DNA of 64,000 nucleotides from Desulfovibrio sp. (GCF_034006445.1 NZ_JAVESS010000004.1:124001-188000); one strand, 5' to 3'; shown: positions 7,736 to 16,906, counted from the first letter of the stretch. Numbers and translations: made by a program. The notes: a model not told the origin generated them from the letters alone.

Positions 7736-8442
7736 AGTTCCTCCGGCAGCGCCCCCTTGAGAGCCAGGGGCAGGCCGCAACTGACAAAAACCACATGGTG
7801 ACAGGCCCGGGCCAGTTCCTGATTGGCCAGGCCCAGCACGTCATTAAAAGCTCGCCCCAGGGGCGACATGGGCACAAGGCCCAGGCCCGTTTCGGCGCTG
7901 ACCACGGCCACGGGCACAGGGGGCGCGGCCAGGCGCTCCCCAAGGGCCGAAACCTTACGCAAAATTGCCTCCTCGTCCTGCTCGCGGGCAAGAAGGTTGG
8001 CAATCCACAAGCTTATGCAGTCCAGCAAAATGACGCCCGGCACGGCTCTTTCCAGCCCGCCTGACCCTTCCGGCATTTCTGGCCTTTCAGGCCTTGCCAG
8101 CTCGTCTGGCGCGTCTGGCACGTCTGGCCCGCCTGGCCCTTCCGGCACTGGCGGGCCGCCCGCTGCCGATGGCGTCTGCGAAGCGCGCACGCCGTCAGCC
8201 TGGGTTGCCGCTGCAAAAAGACGGTCAAGGGCGGCGGCGGGATTCAGAGGTTCCTCAATACATTGCCAGCCAGCGCCGCGCATATCCTGATGCCGCGCCA
8301 CACGGCGCGCCATTTCCTCGTCCTCGGCCCAACAGGTCGCCAGATACAGCCGTTGCGGAGCCACGGCTTCGGCCCAGCGCTGGGCCATGCCGCTTTTGCC
8401 GCTGCGCGTGCCGCCCACAAAAAGGACGCAACGTGCGCTCAA
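7729..8442 (-). CDS. cobU: Adenosylcobinamide kinase / adenosylcobinamide-phosphate guanylyltransferase
   Basis: Bifunctional enzyme of cobalamin assembly: it phosphorylates adenosylcobinamide, then transfers GMP from GTP to give AdoCbi-GDP. Visible motifs are the P-loop GGTRSGKS (residues 10-17), RRVARHQ with His51 at the position of the guanylylated His, LLDCISLWIANLL (about 139-151), SAETGLGLVP, and the C-terminal NQELA ... GLPLALKG. At 237 aa it is longer than the usual about 180 because residues about 82-135 are an extra Pro/Gly/Glu-rich low-complexity segment. The start is a TTG at 8442 overlapping the upstream stop (TTGA); no other start precedes the P-loop. Cobalamin synthesis is usual in Desulfovibrio. 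Confidence 0.9.
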   Translation of the reverse strand: MSARCVLFVGGTRSGKSGMAQRWAEAVAPQRLYLATCWAEDEEMARRVARHQDMRGAGWQCIEEPLNPAAALDRLFAAATQADGVRASQTPSAAGGPPVPEGPGGPDVPDAPDELARPERPEMPEGSGGLERAVPGVILLDCISLWIANLLAREQDEEAILRKVSALGERLAAPPVPVAVVSAETGLGLVPMSPLGRAFNDVLGLANQELARACHHVVFVSCGLPLALKGALPEELC

Positions 8443-9986
8443 CGTTCCTGCCCGCCCACCTGAGCCGGAGATCCAACGGACTCCGGGCGCGCTGCGGGCA
8501 GCGTGAGGGCCGGGCTTGCATGCGGCGTGGAAGGCGCGGCGGGAACAGCCGGGGCCATCCCCTGGGACGGAACTTGCGTCGGGGTCGAGGTCGGGGCCAG
8601 TACTGAAGCAGGAGCAGGCGCTGACAACGCTCCATTGCCTGCGGGCGGTGTCAGCCCCTGCGCCGCGCCGGGTGCTGCTCCCTGCCCGGCCGTTGGGCCG
8701 GAATACGCGGGCTGCTGCGCCGCCCCTGGGTAGGAAGCGGGCGCGCCGTTATGCGGCGCAGGCGAAACGTTGTGCGGAGCGGAAGAACCGTTGCGTTGCA
8801 CTGGCGCACCCGTGGCGGCCTGTGCGCAACGGCGGGAAAGATCACGCAATATGCCCGCCGATGCCTGCACCGATGCCAGAGCCTGAGGGTCCTGCTTGAG
8901 GCGGCGGTCAGCCCAGCGGGCCACAAAAATAAGCTCGTCGTCGTCCATAGTCTGTCCGGCCCCGCGCCGGACGGCGTTCACCAGTGCCCGTTGCGCCACG
9001 GCCTGCTCTTCAAGGGAACGGCGAAACCGTGCCCCAAGGCCGTCCACGCGCAGTTGGGCCGTGTTGAGCTGGGCCTGTGAAGCCTTGGCTTCGCGCAACT
9101 GGTCGTATTCAAATGTCGCCTCGGCCATCTGACTGTTAATGCCCACCGTGTTTTGCGCCGCCGCGTCCATCTGGCGCAGGCGCGCGTCAAGGTCAGGCGT
9201 GGCGGCAACGCCTTCAAGCGCTCCGGCGAGCATTACAAACTTGCCAGCCAAAGCCATATACAACTGCTGCGTCTGCTCGGCGTTCAAATCCCTGGCCTTG
9301 GCTTCACGGGCGATATCTTCCATGAAGCGGTCCACATACAGGCTGTACAGCCCTTGCAGCATGGTCGGATGAAACGCATAGCGCAAAAGGGCGACCCTGG
9401 CCCCCGCATCGCCATCGCCAAGGCCGGTGAGCTTGGAACCGAAACGCTGGTTGACGCTCTGCACCGAAGTATTGAGCGTGCCTACACGCGGGCCGGGCTT
9501 GAAGCGCGAAACCAGATATGCCGCCAGGTTTTCCACAAATTGCGGGCGCACGCGGCTGTCTTCAGTCACGCGCGGGGTCAGACCTGTGGGGGGCACGACG
9601 CCGTCCGGCGCGGCGGCAGTCCCGTTTCCGGGCATGGTCGCATCTGCGGGGCTGTTCACCGTTCCCTGCACATTCTGTCCGGCCAGGGTGCCTGGCGCCG
9701 TATAGGGACTCACCACCGAAGGTGGAGGCGGCGGAGGCGCGTCACGCAGCACGTCGCCCACACCAGCCAGGGGCGTGCCGCTGGTGGCATTGTCGATAAC
9801 GGCGGCAGCCTGATCGCGCCAGTGATCGCGCGTGTCCTTATCACGGGTGAGCCAATAGGCGGCTCCGCCCACCAACAGCACCGCCAGCAGGGCCAGAACC
9901 ACAACCTTGCGCCCTCCCCTGCCCGGAGCAGGATCGGGAAGATTGACAATACCCGGTACTCCGGGTTCCTTTTTATCCAGTTTCAT
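8439..9986 (-). CDS. Membrane-anchored Ala/Pro-rich protein of unknown function
   Basis: A 515-aa protein with a short cytoplasmic N-terminus and one transmembrane helix (VVVLALLAVLLVGGAAYWLT, about residues 28-47). Residues about 150-370 are helical and charged (LYVDRFMEDIAREAKARDLNAE; FRRSLEEQAVAQRAL). The last 130 residues are Ala/Pro/Gly-rich low complexity. It starts with ATG after AAGGAG and overlaps cobU by 4 bp, so the three minus-strand genes form an operon. I do not recognise the family; it looks like a Desulfovibrio-specific periplasmic protein tethered in the inner membrane. Confidence 0.6.
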   Translation of the reverse strand: MKLDKKEPGVPGIVNLPDPAPGRGGRKVVVLALLAVLLVGGAAYWLTRDKDTRDHWRDQAAAVIDNATSGTPLAGVGDVLRDAPPPPPPSVVSPYTAPGTLAGQNVQGTVNSPADATMPGNGTAAAPDGVVPPTGLTPRVTEDSRVRPQFVENLAAYLVSRFKPGPRVGTLNTSVQSVNQRFGSKLTGLGDGDAGARVALLRYAFHPTMLQGLYSLYVDRFMEDIAREAKARDLNAEQTQQLYMALAGKFVMLAGALEGVAATPDLDARLRQMDAAAQNTVGINSQMAEATFEYDQLREAKASQAQLNTAQLRVDGLGARFRRSLEEQAVAQRALVNAVRRGAGQTMDDDELIFVARWADRRLKQDPQALASVQASAGILRDLSRRCAQAATGAPVQRNGSSAPHNVSPAPHNGAPASYPGAAQQPAYSGPTAGQGAAPGAAQGLTPPAGNGALSAPAPASVLAPTSTPTQVPSQGMAPAVPAAPSTPHASPALTLPAARPESVGSPAQVGGQER

Positions 9987-10191
9987 GCGCTACTCCTTCA
10001 ACAGCGGCGTGCGAAAAATCTGATCACACCGAGGCGCAAAACCCCGCACAGGACGTTTTCGGCCCCGCAGGATACCCGTATGCGGGCTCTTACCGCTTTG
10101 CTGATGCTAGCATTGCTTTTCGGGGCTGTGAAGATATTTTCTAGACTCTCCGGGGCCAAAACGGTGGCGGAACGGTGGCAACAGCAGCACA

Positions 10192-10220
10192 TTGCACCCG
10201 GCAACGGGGAGGGCTATAGT
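10192..10220 (+). promoter_or_regulatory. Sigma-70-type promoter of thiD
   Basis: TTGCAC, 17-bp spacer, TATAGT, ending 50 bp before the thiD start. The leader is too short for a TPP riboswitch, and none is seen. Confidence 0.6.
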
Positions 10221-10270
10221 GCGGGTCTGTTCGCTCTTACTGTCATCTACCTACTACCCAAGAGGCGCGC

Positions 10271-11071
10271 ATGCTGAATCCCCCTAACATTCTCACTATC
10301 GCCGGGTCCGACTCCGGCGGCGGTGCGGGCATACAGGCAGACCTGAAAACCATTATGGCCATGGGCGGCTACGGCATGAGCGTCATCACGGCTCTTACCG
10401 CCCAAAACGGCCTGGGCGTCACGGGCATACACGCCCCTGATCCCGACTTTGTGGCTCTGCAACTGCACACTGTGCTTGACGGTTTTTCCATCGCGGCCGC
10501 CAAGACAGGCATGCTTTTTTCCGCCCCCATCATCAGGGCCATAGCTCCCATACTGCTCCAGCGCAGCTTTCCGCTTGTCGTGGACCCGGTTTCCGTAAGT
10601 CAGAGCGGCAGCAATCTTTTGCATGAAGACGCCGTCAGCGCCCTCATCAACGACATTATTCCCGGCTGCGATCTGCTGACGCCCAACAGGCCCGAAGCCG
10701 AAATGCTGACCAACACCACCATAGACACGTTTGAAGACGCTGCAGCCGCTGGCGAAAAACTGCTGCAAATGGGCGCACGAGCCGTGCTTATCAAGGGCGG
10801 TCATATGGAAAGCAGCGTTGTGGTTACGGACTGCCTGTGCATCAATGGAGAGGCCCCCAAGGCATTGCCGCAGGCCAAGGTGGACACCACAAACAACCAC
10901 GGCACGGGCTGCACGCTTTCTGCGGCCATTGCGGTGGGCCTTGGCAAGGGGCTGCCCCTGCAGGTGGCCGTGACGCGGGCACAGGAGTACCTTAACCTTG
11001 CCCTGCGCCGCAGCTACACCCCCGGCAAAGGAGCCGGGCCTGTCAACCATGCGGCGGCCCTCAACGTCTAG
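10271..11071 (+). CDS. thiD: Hydroxymethylpyrimidine / phosphomethylpyrimidine kinase
   Basis: Thiamine biosynthesis kinase that phosphorylates HMP and then HMP-phosphate. It belongs to the ribokinase fold: N-terminal [21 protein letters not shown], central [11 protein letters not shown] and [10 protein letters not shown], and the C-terminal anion-hole motif [12 protein letters not shown] with Cys214. The length of 266 aa is normal. It begins with ATG at 10271. The C-terminal stop TAG is shared with the first bases of a dispersed repeat (family C), so the gene ends exactly at a repeat boundary. It stands alone, with no other thi genes in the window. Confidence 0.95.
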   Translation: MLNPPNILTIAGSDSGGGAGIQADLKTIMAMGGYGMSVITALTAQNGLGVTGIHAPDPDFVALQLHTVLDGFSIAAAKTGMLFSAPIIRAIAPILLQRSFPLVVDPVSVSQSGSNLLHEDAVSALINDIIPGCDLLTPNRPEAEMLTNTTIDTFEDAAAAGEKLLQMGARAVLIKGGHMESSVVVTDCLCINGEAPKALPQAKVDTTNNHGTGCTLSAAIAVGLGKGLPLQVAVTRAQEYLNLALRRSYTPGKGAGPVNHAAALNV

Positions 11072-11196
11072 AGCATTTAAACTTGAAATGCCCGCGCACG
11101 GCAGGCAAAAGCCTGCCTGCCCGCATTTCCTGGCAAGGACTTTTCAAAAAAATCCCTGCAGAGCAGGCAAGCCATTTCATTCGTAAGCTGCTCTGG
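11070..11196 (+). repeat. Dispersed repeat family C, copy 1
   Basis: About 127 bp running from AGAGCATTTAAACTTG to GTAAGCTGCTCT, with internal stems (GGCAGGCAAAAGCCTGCC; TTTTCAAAAAAATCC). The terminal hexamers AGAGCA and TGCTCT are inverted. Copies occur at 55.5 kb (same strand) and 34.3 kb (reverse). Confidence 0.8.
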
Positions 11197-11486
11197 TTGT
11201 ACAAAACCCGCAACGCGGGCTGGATTTTTGCCCCTGCTGGCGTGTCGGCTATTTCTCCACCTGCCCCATCACGCGCTTTCTCCTATCATTATATATAGCA
11301 GGCAGCGCGATGATGGAGCGGCACTTTGCCGACAACAGCCCCTATGCCCGCCCCTTGTGGTTGCACCAGTTTGGTTGCCGTTACGGCCGCGCGTGGCGTA
11401 AAGGCTTTCCGCCACGGTTCGCAATTTTGCGGCAGACGGTCTTTCAGGTGCGCCGCGCAAAACAGGGGGATAGTCATGCGCGAACA

Positions 11487-11551
11487 GGCTCCCGCGCAGC
11501 TTGCCCGCGCAGGTTGCCCGCGTAAGTTGCCCGCGCAGAGTACTCGCGCAG
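11487..11551. repeat. 13-bp tandem repeat
   Basis: Five imperfect units of the type GTTGCCCGCGCAG upstream of fliJ. The rest of 11197-11665 holds no gene I can support. Confidence 0.6.
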
Positions 11552-11665
11552 ACGCCGCAAGCGCCAAATCGTTTCTTCGCTTGGCTCGAAGCTTGCCCCG
11601 AAGCTTGGCCCGCTGTTTGCAGATAATGAAAACGGATGCCCCGCAGGTGTCAAAAAAAAGGCGGT

Positions 11666-12109
11666 ATGCGCGTGCCCTTCCGTTTCAAGATGCAAAAAGT
11701 GCTGGATTACCGGGAACAACTGGAAGAAGAAGCCAAGGTCAACCTGGCCATCCAGCGTGCCCGGCTGGCCGAAGCACAGGATCGCCTGGACAAAATCAAG
11801 TCCGAGCTGCGCCAGGCCGAAGACCGCCTTGTGGGCGCAGTTCTTATGGATGCCGCCGAACGCTGGGTGCTTGAGCAATACGTTAAAGGCCTGCGGGCCG
11901 ACGCCGCGCACGAAGCCCTGCAGGTACGCATGCTGGAACAACTGGCTGAAGAGGCCCGCCAACTGCTGGCCGAACGCGCCATCGACAAAAAGCTGCTGGA
12001 AAAGCTCAAGGAAAGGCAAAAGCAGCACTATGCCCGTGAGGAACAATTGAAGGAGCAACGCACCAATGACGAAACAGCCACACTCCGCTACAAAGCTCCG
12101 ACTCTCTAA
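11666..12109 (+). CDS. fliJ: Flagellar export protein FliJ
   Basis: Cytoplasmic stalk-like component and chaperone of the flagellar type III export ATPase. The 147-aa protein has MRVPFRFKMQKVLDYREQLEEE at the N-terminus, the FliJ signature, and is helical throughout (two long antiparallel coiled-coil helices, Glu/Arg/Lys-rich). The start is the ATG at 11666 with AAAGGCGG just upstream; an ATG ten codons earlier gives an Arg/Lys-rich extension without a ribosome-binding site. It overlaps motE by 44 bp, so the two are co-translated. The export ATPase gene fliI, its usual neighbour, is not in the window. Confidence 0.85.
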   Translation: MRVPFRFKMQKVLDYREQLEEEAKVNLAIQRARLAEAQDRLDKIKSELRQAEDRLVGAVLMDAAERWVLEQYVKGLRADAAHEALQVRMLEQLAEEARQLLAERAIDKKLLEKLKERQKQHYAREEQLKEQRTNDETATLRYKAPTL

Positions 12110-13481
12110 GCTGTTCCGCTGGCTGGCGGTGCTTTGCTTTATCAAGCTCTCCATGCTGTGCATGCTGCTTCTTGATGTGCCCCTGCCTTCATGGCTTGGC
12201 GGCGCGCCGTCGCAAACGGCCTTTGTGCCTCCGGCGGACCCGCTTTCCGAGGCCGCTGTTATGGACAAGCTCACCGCGCTTGTGGCGGCCAGCCGTCAGG
12301 GAAACGACAAAAGCGCCGAACCCGTGGATCTGCCCGCAACGCCGCAGCGCGCCGCTGGCGCATCCCTTGCGCACGCGGCCCCTGGCACGGCCCCTTCCGC
12401 GGAACAGGGCGCGGCCCCTGGCGCAGAGCTGGGCGCGGCCCCTGGCGCAGGTCATGCACCCCAAAATTCGCCCGCTGATCGGCTTGCCAAGGATCAGGCC
12501 CATGCGCCGCAGGGCTCTGCCGCAGCAAAAATGGCGGCCGCCGCGCAACCCCGTGGCGCTGCTGCAGGGGGACGGGTGCTGGATGCGAACGCCCTGCCCT
12601 CGCCCATGATGCCAGCGGGCGTAGCTCCCATCAGTCATGCCGCCGAGCAGCAACTTTTCACCCCGCCCGACATCAGCCAGCCCGCGCCCCTGCCTGCGCC
12701 CCTGGCCCAGCCGGGCGTCAGTGCGCCAGCGCATGCCAGCCCTGACGCCACCACTGCCGCGTCAAAAAATTCTGCCGAGCACAGCTGGCTGGACGCCCTG
12801 GGCCGTTTGCCCATCCCGGCCCTTGGCAGCGTGCAAGCCGCCCACGCGGCCGCCCAGGACATGCCCGTGCCGCAAACCCCGCCCATGGGCCAGACAACGC
12901 CCTTTGCGCCCGCCGCGCAGACCGCGCCCTATTCCCTGCCCGGAGCCCCGGATATTCCGTCCAACATCCCGCGCGGCCAGAGTACGGACGGCGCGCCCCT
13001 GCCGCCACGCGGCGCTTCGGGCTTTGGCGATTCAAGCGCGGGCAGCGTCCCCTCCCTGCCCATGAGCAGCCAGACAGGCGTGCCCGCACCCCCGACGCCT
13101 ACCGTGCGCCCGTCGCAAACGCCCACTGATCCCAATATCAAGGCGCAGGAACTGGCCCGCCAGCAGCAGGACATCCTCATGCTGCGCCAGCAGATGGATC
13201 AGCGCCTCAAGGACATGCAGAGCGCCGAAGAAAAGATGAAGGGCATGATCCGCGAAGCGCGCGGCATTGAGGATGAAAAAATCCGCCGACTCGTGCTCAC
13301 CTATACCCAGATGAAACCCAAGGCCGCCGCCAAGGCGCTGGAAAGTATGGATGAACGTGTAGCGGTACGCATTCTTACAGGCATGTCGCCCAAGCAGTCG
13401 GGGGACATCCTCACCTACGTCAATCCGGCCAAGACAGCCAAACTGACGGAAATCATCACCCGCATGAAGCTGCCGGAATAA
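12066..13481 (+). CDS. MotE-like flagellar protein (MgtE-N-type C-terminus)
   Basis: A 471-aa protein with one N-terminal transmembrane helix (WLAVLCFIKLSMLCMLLL, about residues 19-36). A long Ala/Pro-rich periplasmic region follows (40-345) with AAPGAELGAAPGA-type repeats. It ends in a coiled coil (QQQDILMLRQQMDQRLKDMQ), then a MgtE-N-like module (MKPKAAAKALESMDERVAVR ... MSPKQSGDILTYV) at about 415-470. MotE proteins with this order sit beside fliJ and act as chaperone or gate for MotC and stator components. The Pro/Ala linker is much longer than usual for the family. The stop overlaps the truA start (TAATG). Confidence 0.7.
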   Translation: MTKQPHSATKLRLSKLFRWLAVLCFIKLSMLCMLLLDVPLPSWLGGAPSQTAFVPPADPLSEAAVMDKLTALVAASRQGNDKSAEPVDLPATPQRAAGASLAHAAPGTAPSAEQGAAPGAELGAAPGAGHAPQNSPADRLAKDQAHAPQGSAAAKMAAAAQPRGAAAGGRVLDANALPSPMMPAGVAPISHAAEQQLFTPPDISQPAPLPAPLAQPGVSAPAHASPDATTAASKNSAEHSWLDALGRLPIPALGSVQAAHAAAQDMPVPQTPPMGQTTPFAPAAQTAPYSLPGAPDIPSNIPRGQSTDGAPLPPRGASGFGDSSAGSVPSLPMSSQTGVPAPPTPTVRPSQTPTDPNIKAQELARQQQDILMLRQQMDQRLKDMQSAEEKMKGMIREARGIEDEKIRRLVLTYTQMKPKAAAKALESMDERVAVRILTGMSPKQSGDILTYVNPAKTAKLTEIITRMKLPE

Positions 13482-14263
13482 TGCGCCTCAAACTACTCAT
13501 CTCCTACGTGGGCACTGGCTACAGCGGCTGGCAGATACAGGAAAAGCCCAAGCCCCCGCCAACGGTTCAGGGCGCGCTTGAAGCCGCCCTGCTCCAGATC
13601 TCGGGGCAGCACGTGCGTGTGCATGGCTCTGGCCGCACGGACTCCGGCGTGCACGCGCATGGTCAGGTGGCGCATTGCGACGTGCCTGACGCCCGTGCGG
13701 GGATGGACTGGCGGCACAGCCTCAATGCGGTGCTTCCGCGCGATATCCGCGTTCTGGAAGCGGTACGGGCGGCACCGGATTTTCACGCCCGCAAGGACGC
13801 ACTGCGCAAAACCTATGTCTATCAGTTCTGGCAGGACAGGCGTTTTATACCGCCCCATCTCCGCCCCTTTGTGTGGAACTGCGGCCCGCTGGATCAAAAT
13901 GCCATGCGCGACGCCATTCCGTACCTGCTGGGCACGCACGATTTTGCGGGGCTGCGCAATGCGGGCACGGATGTAGAAAATACCGAACGCACCCTGCTGG
14001 CCGCCCGTCTGATAGAGCTGCCCCCCTGCGAATTTTATCCGCCCCACGCCCCCATGCTACGCCTTGCCGTCACGGCCGACGGCTTTTTAAAGCAGATGGT
14101 GCGCAACATGGCCGGTCTTCTGGCCGCCTGCGGCCAGGGCAAGATGCAGCCAGAACAGATACCCGCGCTGCTGGCAGCGCATGACCGACGGGCGCTGCCC
14201 TCGGTGACGGCCCCTCCTGAAGGGCTGGCACTCGCCTGCGTGGAGTACGCTCTGCAGACCTAA
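13481..14263 (+). CDS. truA: tRNA pseudouridine(38-40) synthase
   Basis: Isomerises uridines 38-40 in the tRNA anticodon stem-loop. The 260-aa protein shows the family start LKLLISYVGTGYSGWQ, the catalytic motif GRTDSGVHAHG with Asp54, LRKTYVYQF, DFAGLRNAGTDVENTERT and the C-terminal FLKQMVRNMAG. The length is standard. It begins one base inside the motE stop codon, so expression is probably coupled to the flagellar genes, an association seen in other Desulfovibrionales. The end borders a dispersed repeat. Confidence 0.95.
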   Translation: MRLKLLISYVGTGYSGWQIQEKPKPPPTVQGALEAALLQISGQHVRVHGSGRTDSGVHAHGQVAHCDVPDARAGMDWRHSLNAVLPRDIRVLEAVRAAPDFHARKDALRKTYVYQFWQDRRFIPPHLRPFVWNCGPLDQNAMRDAIPYLLGTHDFAGLRNAGTDVENTERTLLAARLIELPPCEFYPPHAPMLRLAVTADGFLKQMVRNMAGLLAACGQGKMQPEQIPALLAAHDRRALPSVTAPPEGLALACVEYALQT

Positions 14264-14450
14264 AGCATTTTCGCATTGAGAATATCTATTCTCGCGGTAG
14301 CCGTTGCCCTCTCCTGCGAGCTTGCCTGCACCGTTGGCGGCAATCGCCTTACGGGGCAGGACAGCCCTGTGTCACAACGCCTGAAGCTGCGCTTACGCCT
14401 CCGCGGCGGGCGTCTGCTCCCGCATCCGCCAGAACAGTTTTAAAGAAAAC
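14263..14450. repeat. Dispersed repeat family E, copy 1
   Basis: Starts AAAGCATTTTCGCATTGAGA and contains the palindrome GAGAATATCTATTCTC, then CCGTTGGCGGCAATCGCC and AAGCTGCGCTTACGCCTCCG. The same blocks occur at 16.6, 32.9, 57.5 and 62.1-62.3 kb in varied order and orientation. Confidence 0.65.
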
Positions 14451-14520
14451 TTGCTCCAGACTAGATTACCTTTGAAATGCTTCACACTTCCATTTGTGGA
14501 TCCACGCCACGCCCTGCCTG
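14450..14520 (+). repeat. Partial repeat family B copy
   Basis: Contains CTAGATTACCTTTGAAATGC, then TTCACA and GATCCACGCCACG, matching the 5' half of the copy nested at 42.9 kb. The rest, to the porin promoter, is AT-rich DNA without a gene. Confidence 0.55.
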
Positions 14521-14730
14521 CAAATCCAGCTCCTTTTTTTTCGGCAAGCGCAAAAAAATTATACCGGCGGTAACATATATGTAACATACTGAATTTATAG
14601 CCCACTTAATTTTTTTTCTCGCCTGCGGACAAAAAAAAACTGACTCTCAAAAAAAAATTACCGTGTAAAAAAACTTTAACATTATGATTTCATGTGGTTT
14701 TTTAATTTTTCTTTTTTTTTAATCCAAAGA

Positions 14731-14785
14731 GGGTTAAAATTTTTGCACGATAATGCTTGCAATGTGTTCGAGCCTTTCCTATAGT
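14731..14785 (+). promoter_or_regulatory. Porin promoter with conserved upstream A/T element
   Basis: TTGCAA (14757-14762), 17-bp spacer, TATAGT (14780-14785). Immediately upstream lies GGTTAAAATTTTTGCACGAT, which is shared almost word for word with the second porin promoter at 38.7 kb. Confidence 0.7.
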
Positions 14786-14865
14786 TGGCCCGAAGCGGAC
14801 ATCCGCTCCACAGGCGTGTACAGAAACAACGTGCCCTGACTGGGCAAAATAAAGGAAGGTTAACC

Positions 14866-16419
14866 ATGAAAAAGATCGCGACTCTTCTGTTGGCGGCCGG
14901 TCTGGTGTTCGGCGCTGCTACAGGCGCCAGCGCCATTGACTTCAAGGCCAAGGGCCAGTGGATCATGAGCTTTGACTACGGCCAGAACGGCAACTTCACC
15001 GGCGGCAACGGCCGCACCGGCTACAACAAGAGTGAAGACGAGTTCGAAGCCAACCAGCGCGTGCGCCTGCAGTTGGACGCCGTTGCCTCCGAATCCCTGT
15101 CCGGTACCGTGTTCTTTGAAATCGGCAAGTCCACCTGGGGCAAGGCTGGCAGCAACACCGCTCCTTCCGGTGGCGCCCTTGGCGCTGACGACAACAACTC
15201 CATCAAGCTGAAGAACGCCTACATTGACTGGCTCGTTCCCCAGACCGACCTGAAGATCCGCATGGGCATCCAGGGCATGGCCCTGCCCAGCTTCACCACT
15301 GAAAGCCAGGTCTTCAACGACGACGTGGCCGGCATCACCGCCTCCTACCAGTTCAACGAAAACGTTGGCGTGACCGCCCTGTGGGCCCGTCCCTTCAACG
15401 ACAACTATGTGAACAACACCAGGACCACGCAGAGCAACTACATGGACAACGTTGACGTTGCCGCCCTGCTCGTGCCCCTGACCTTTGACGGCGTGAAAGT
15501 GACCCCCTGGGTCATGTACGCTGCCATCGGCCCCAATGCTTTCCGCGGCAATGATAAGAGTGGCGCCGACGGTTACTTCAACAACTTCGCCGGCACCTCC
15601 GCCAAGTTCCCCAAGGCTGGCATGATTCCCCTTGGTGGCGCTCTCCACAAGGACGGCACCCCTGTTACCGGCTACAAGCTGAACGAATACGGCAACACCA
15701 TCTGGGCTGGCCTGACCGGCGAAGTGACCATGTTTGACCCCATCCGCATCGCGTGGGATGTCAACTACGGTTCCGCCAGCTACGACCAGAGCCGCCTCAA
15801 CCGTTCCGGCTGGCTGGCTTCTCTGCTCGCCGAATACAAGCTTGACTGGGCCATCCCCGGCATCTACGGCTGGTACGGTTCCGGCGACGACGACAATCCT
15901 GCCAACGGCTCCGAGCGCATGCCCAGCCTGAGCGTGAACAACATCAACAACGCCTTCTCCAACTTTGCCTTCAACGGCAACCCCTACATCGCTCGTGAAG
16001 CCACCCTTGGCTACAGCATGTCTGGCACCTGGGGCGTGGGCGCTCGCTTGAAGGACATGAGCTTCGTGGAAAACCTGAAGCACACCCTTCGCGTGAACCT
16101 CATCGGTGGCACCAACGACCCGAACCTGGTCAAGAAGTTGAACCGCAACGGCCTCAGCCTGGCGCCTAACGCCGGTGGCGTCGACGGTACCGCTGGCATG
16201 GACCCCCTGTACATGACCTCGCAGGACTACGCCTTGGAAGTTGGCCTGACCAACACCTACAAGATGTATGACAACTTCACCATCATGCTCGACGCCGCCT
16301 ACCTGGCTACCTGGCTTGACCAGTCCAAGTCCGTGTGGGGCAACAGCAAGTTGAACGGCAAGTCCGACGAAGTGCGTGATCCCTGGAACGTCAACGTGAG
16401 CTTCGTGTACTCTTTCTAA
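14866..16419 (+). CDS. Outer membrane homotrimeric porin (paralogue 1)
   Basis: A 517-aa outer-membrane beta-barrel. The signal peptide is MKKIATLLLAAGLVFGAATG, cleaved after ASA. The mature part starts IDFKAKGQWIMSF and the protein ends in a barrel-type aromatic terminus (NVSFVYSF). Segments such as LRLQLDAVASESLSGTVFFE and SIKLKNAYIDWLVPQTDLK mark the Desulfovibrio porin family, which forms trimeric diffusion channels. The ATG at 14866 has AAGGAAGG upstream. Codon use is strongly biased, consistent with very high expression. It has its own promoter and terminator. A paralogue lies at 37.1-38.6 kb on the other strand. Confidence 0.92.
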   Translation: MKKIATLLLAAGLVFGAATGASAIDFKAKGQWIMSFDYGQNGNFTGGNGRTGYNKSEDEFEANQRVRLQLDAVASESLSGTVFFEIGKSTWGKAGSNTAPSGGALGADDNNSIKLKNAYIDWLVPQTDLKIRMGIQGMALPSFTTESQVFNDDVAGITASYQFNENVGVTALWARPFNDNYVNNTRTTQSNYMDNVDVAALLVPLTFDGVKVTPWVMYAAIGPNAFRGNDKSGADGYFNNFAGTSAKFPKAGMIPLGGALHKDGTPVTGYKLNEYGNTIWAGLTGEVTMFDPIRIAWDVNYGSASYDQSRLNRSGWLASLLAEYKLDWAIPGIYGWYGSGDDDNPANGSERMPSLSVNNINNAFSNFAFNGNPYIAREATLGYSMSGTWGVGARLKDMSFVENLKHTLRVNLIGGTNDPNLVKKLNRNGLSLAPNAGGVDGTAGMDPLYMTSQDYALEVGLTNTYKMYDNFTIMLDAAYLATWLDQSKSVWGNSKLNGKSDEVRDPWNVNVSFVYSF

Positions 16420-16445
16420 GAGAACAGAACTCAAGTTTCGCTATA

Positions 16446-16472
16446 AAGGGGAGCCGCAAGGCTCCCCTTTTT
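16446..16472 (+). terminator. Rho-independent terminator of porin 1
   Basis: AAGGGGAGCC, loop GCAA, GGCTCCCCTT followed by TTTC, 27 bp after the porin stop codon. Confidence 0.9.
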
Positions 16473-16582
16473 CTATTGCCTTTAGCCAGTTGAGCGCGCC
16501 TGCGCGGCAGGGGCATACGTCCACTCACTGCGCAAAATCCCTCACGTGAGGCATCCCACTTGCACTTTGGAAAACACGGATT

Positions 16583-16730
16583 AGAGCAATGTAACTTTTA
16601 AATTGCTCTGACGGCTGCGTGAGCAGACGTTCGCTACGGAGGTGTAAGCGCAGTTTATCTGCGCGATTAAACGCCGAAGTGAGCGTGTCTTTAACTTTGA
16701 GAATGTATATTCTCAAAGTTAATCTGCTCT
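16583..16730. repeat. Dispersed repeat family E, copy 2
   Basis: Runs from TAGAGCAATGTAACTTTTAA to TTAATCTGCTCTA. It contains GGCTGCGTGAGCAGACG and the palindrome TTTGAGAATGTATATTCTCA. It is directly abutted by a family D repeat. Confidence 0.65.
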
Positions 16731-16870
16731 AAAGAGCCTCCTGAAAACGCGCAGGTGTTTCGTTTGGCAAGGCGCAAACTTTTTTCAAGCAGGAGTGGAC
16801 TCTTCCGTCCTCGGCTGTTTCAAAAAAGGTGAAGCAAGTCCCCAAACGGAAGAGATCAGCGTTTCCTTTG
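16730..16870 (+). repeat. Dispersed repeat family D, copy 1
   Basis: AAAGAGCCTCCTGAAAACGC to GATCAGCGTTTCC. The core TTCAAGCAGGAGTGGACTCT and GTCCTCGGCTGTTTCAAAAA forms a hairpin. Other copies: 20.9 kb (reverse), 63.1 kb (same orientation) and 41.3 kb (partial). It runs up to 37 bp before the uvrC start and supplies a spurious in-frame GTG extension. Confidence 0.8.
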
Positions 16871-16906
16871 CTTCTTTCTGTTGGCAAGTTGCCCAAGGGT
16901 GGTTAT

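Noticed and set aside
10221..10270. TPP riboswitch upstream of thiD
   Set aside because: The leader after the promoter is about 50 nt and lacks the THI box.
9153..10277. Plus-strand open frame opposite the Ala/Pro-rich membrane protein
   Set aside because: No ribosome-binding site or domain; lies over a well-supported minus-strand gene.
10080..10277. 65-codon hydrophobic frame just upstream of thiD
   Set aside because: The best thiD promoter lies inside it and its last codons overlap the thiD start; only a weak AGGA upstream.
11474..12274. Minus-strand open frame over fliJ
   Set aside because: Shadow of fliJ/motE; the peptide shows no domain.
14860..16434. Long open frame (about 524 codons) antisense to porin 1
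   Set aside because: It mirrors the highly biased codon use of the porin gene; Val/Gly/His-rich sequence without domain, start signal or terminator.
16829..16906. N-terminal extension of UvrC from a GTG
   Set aside because: Lies in a dispersed repeat; the ATG at 16907 gives the standard UvrC start just before the GIY-YIG domain.
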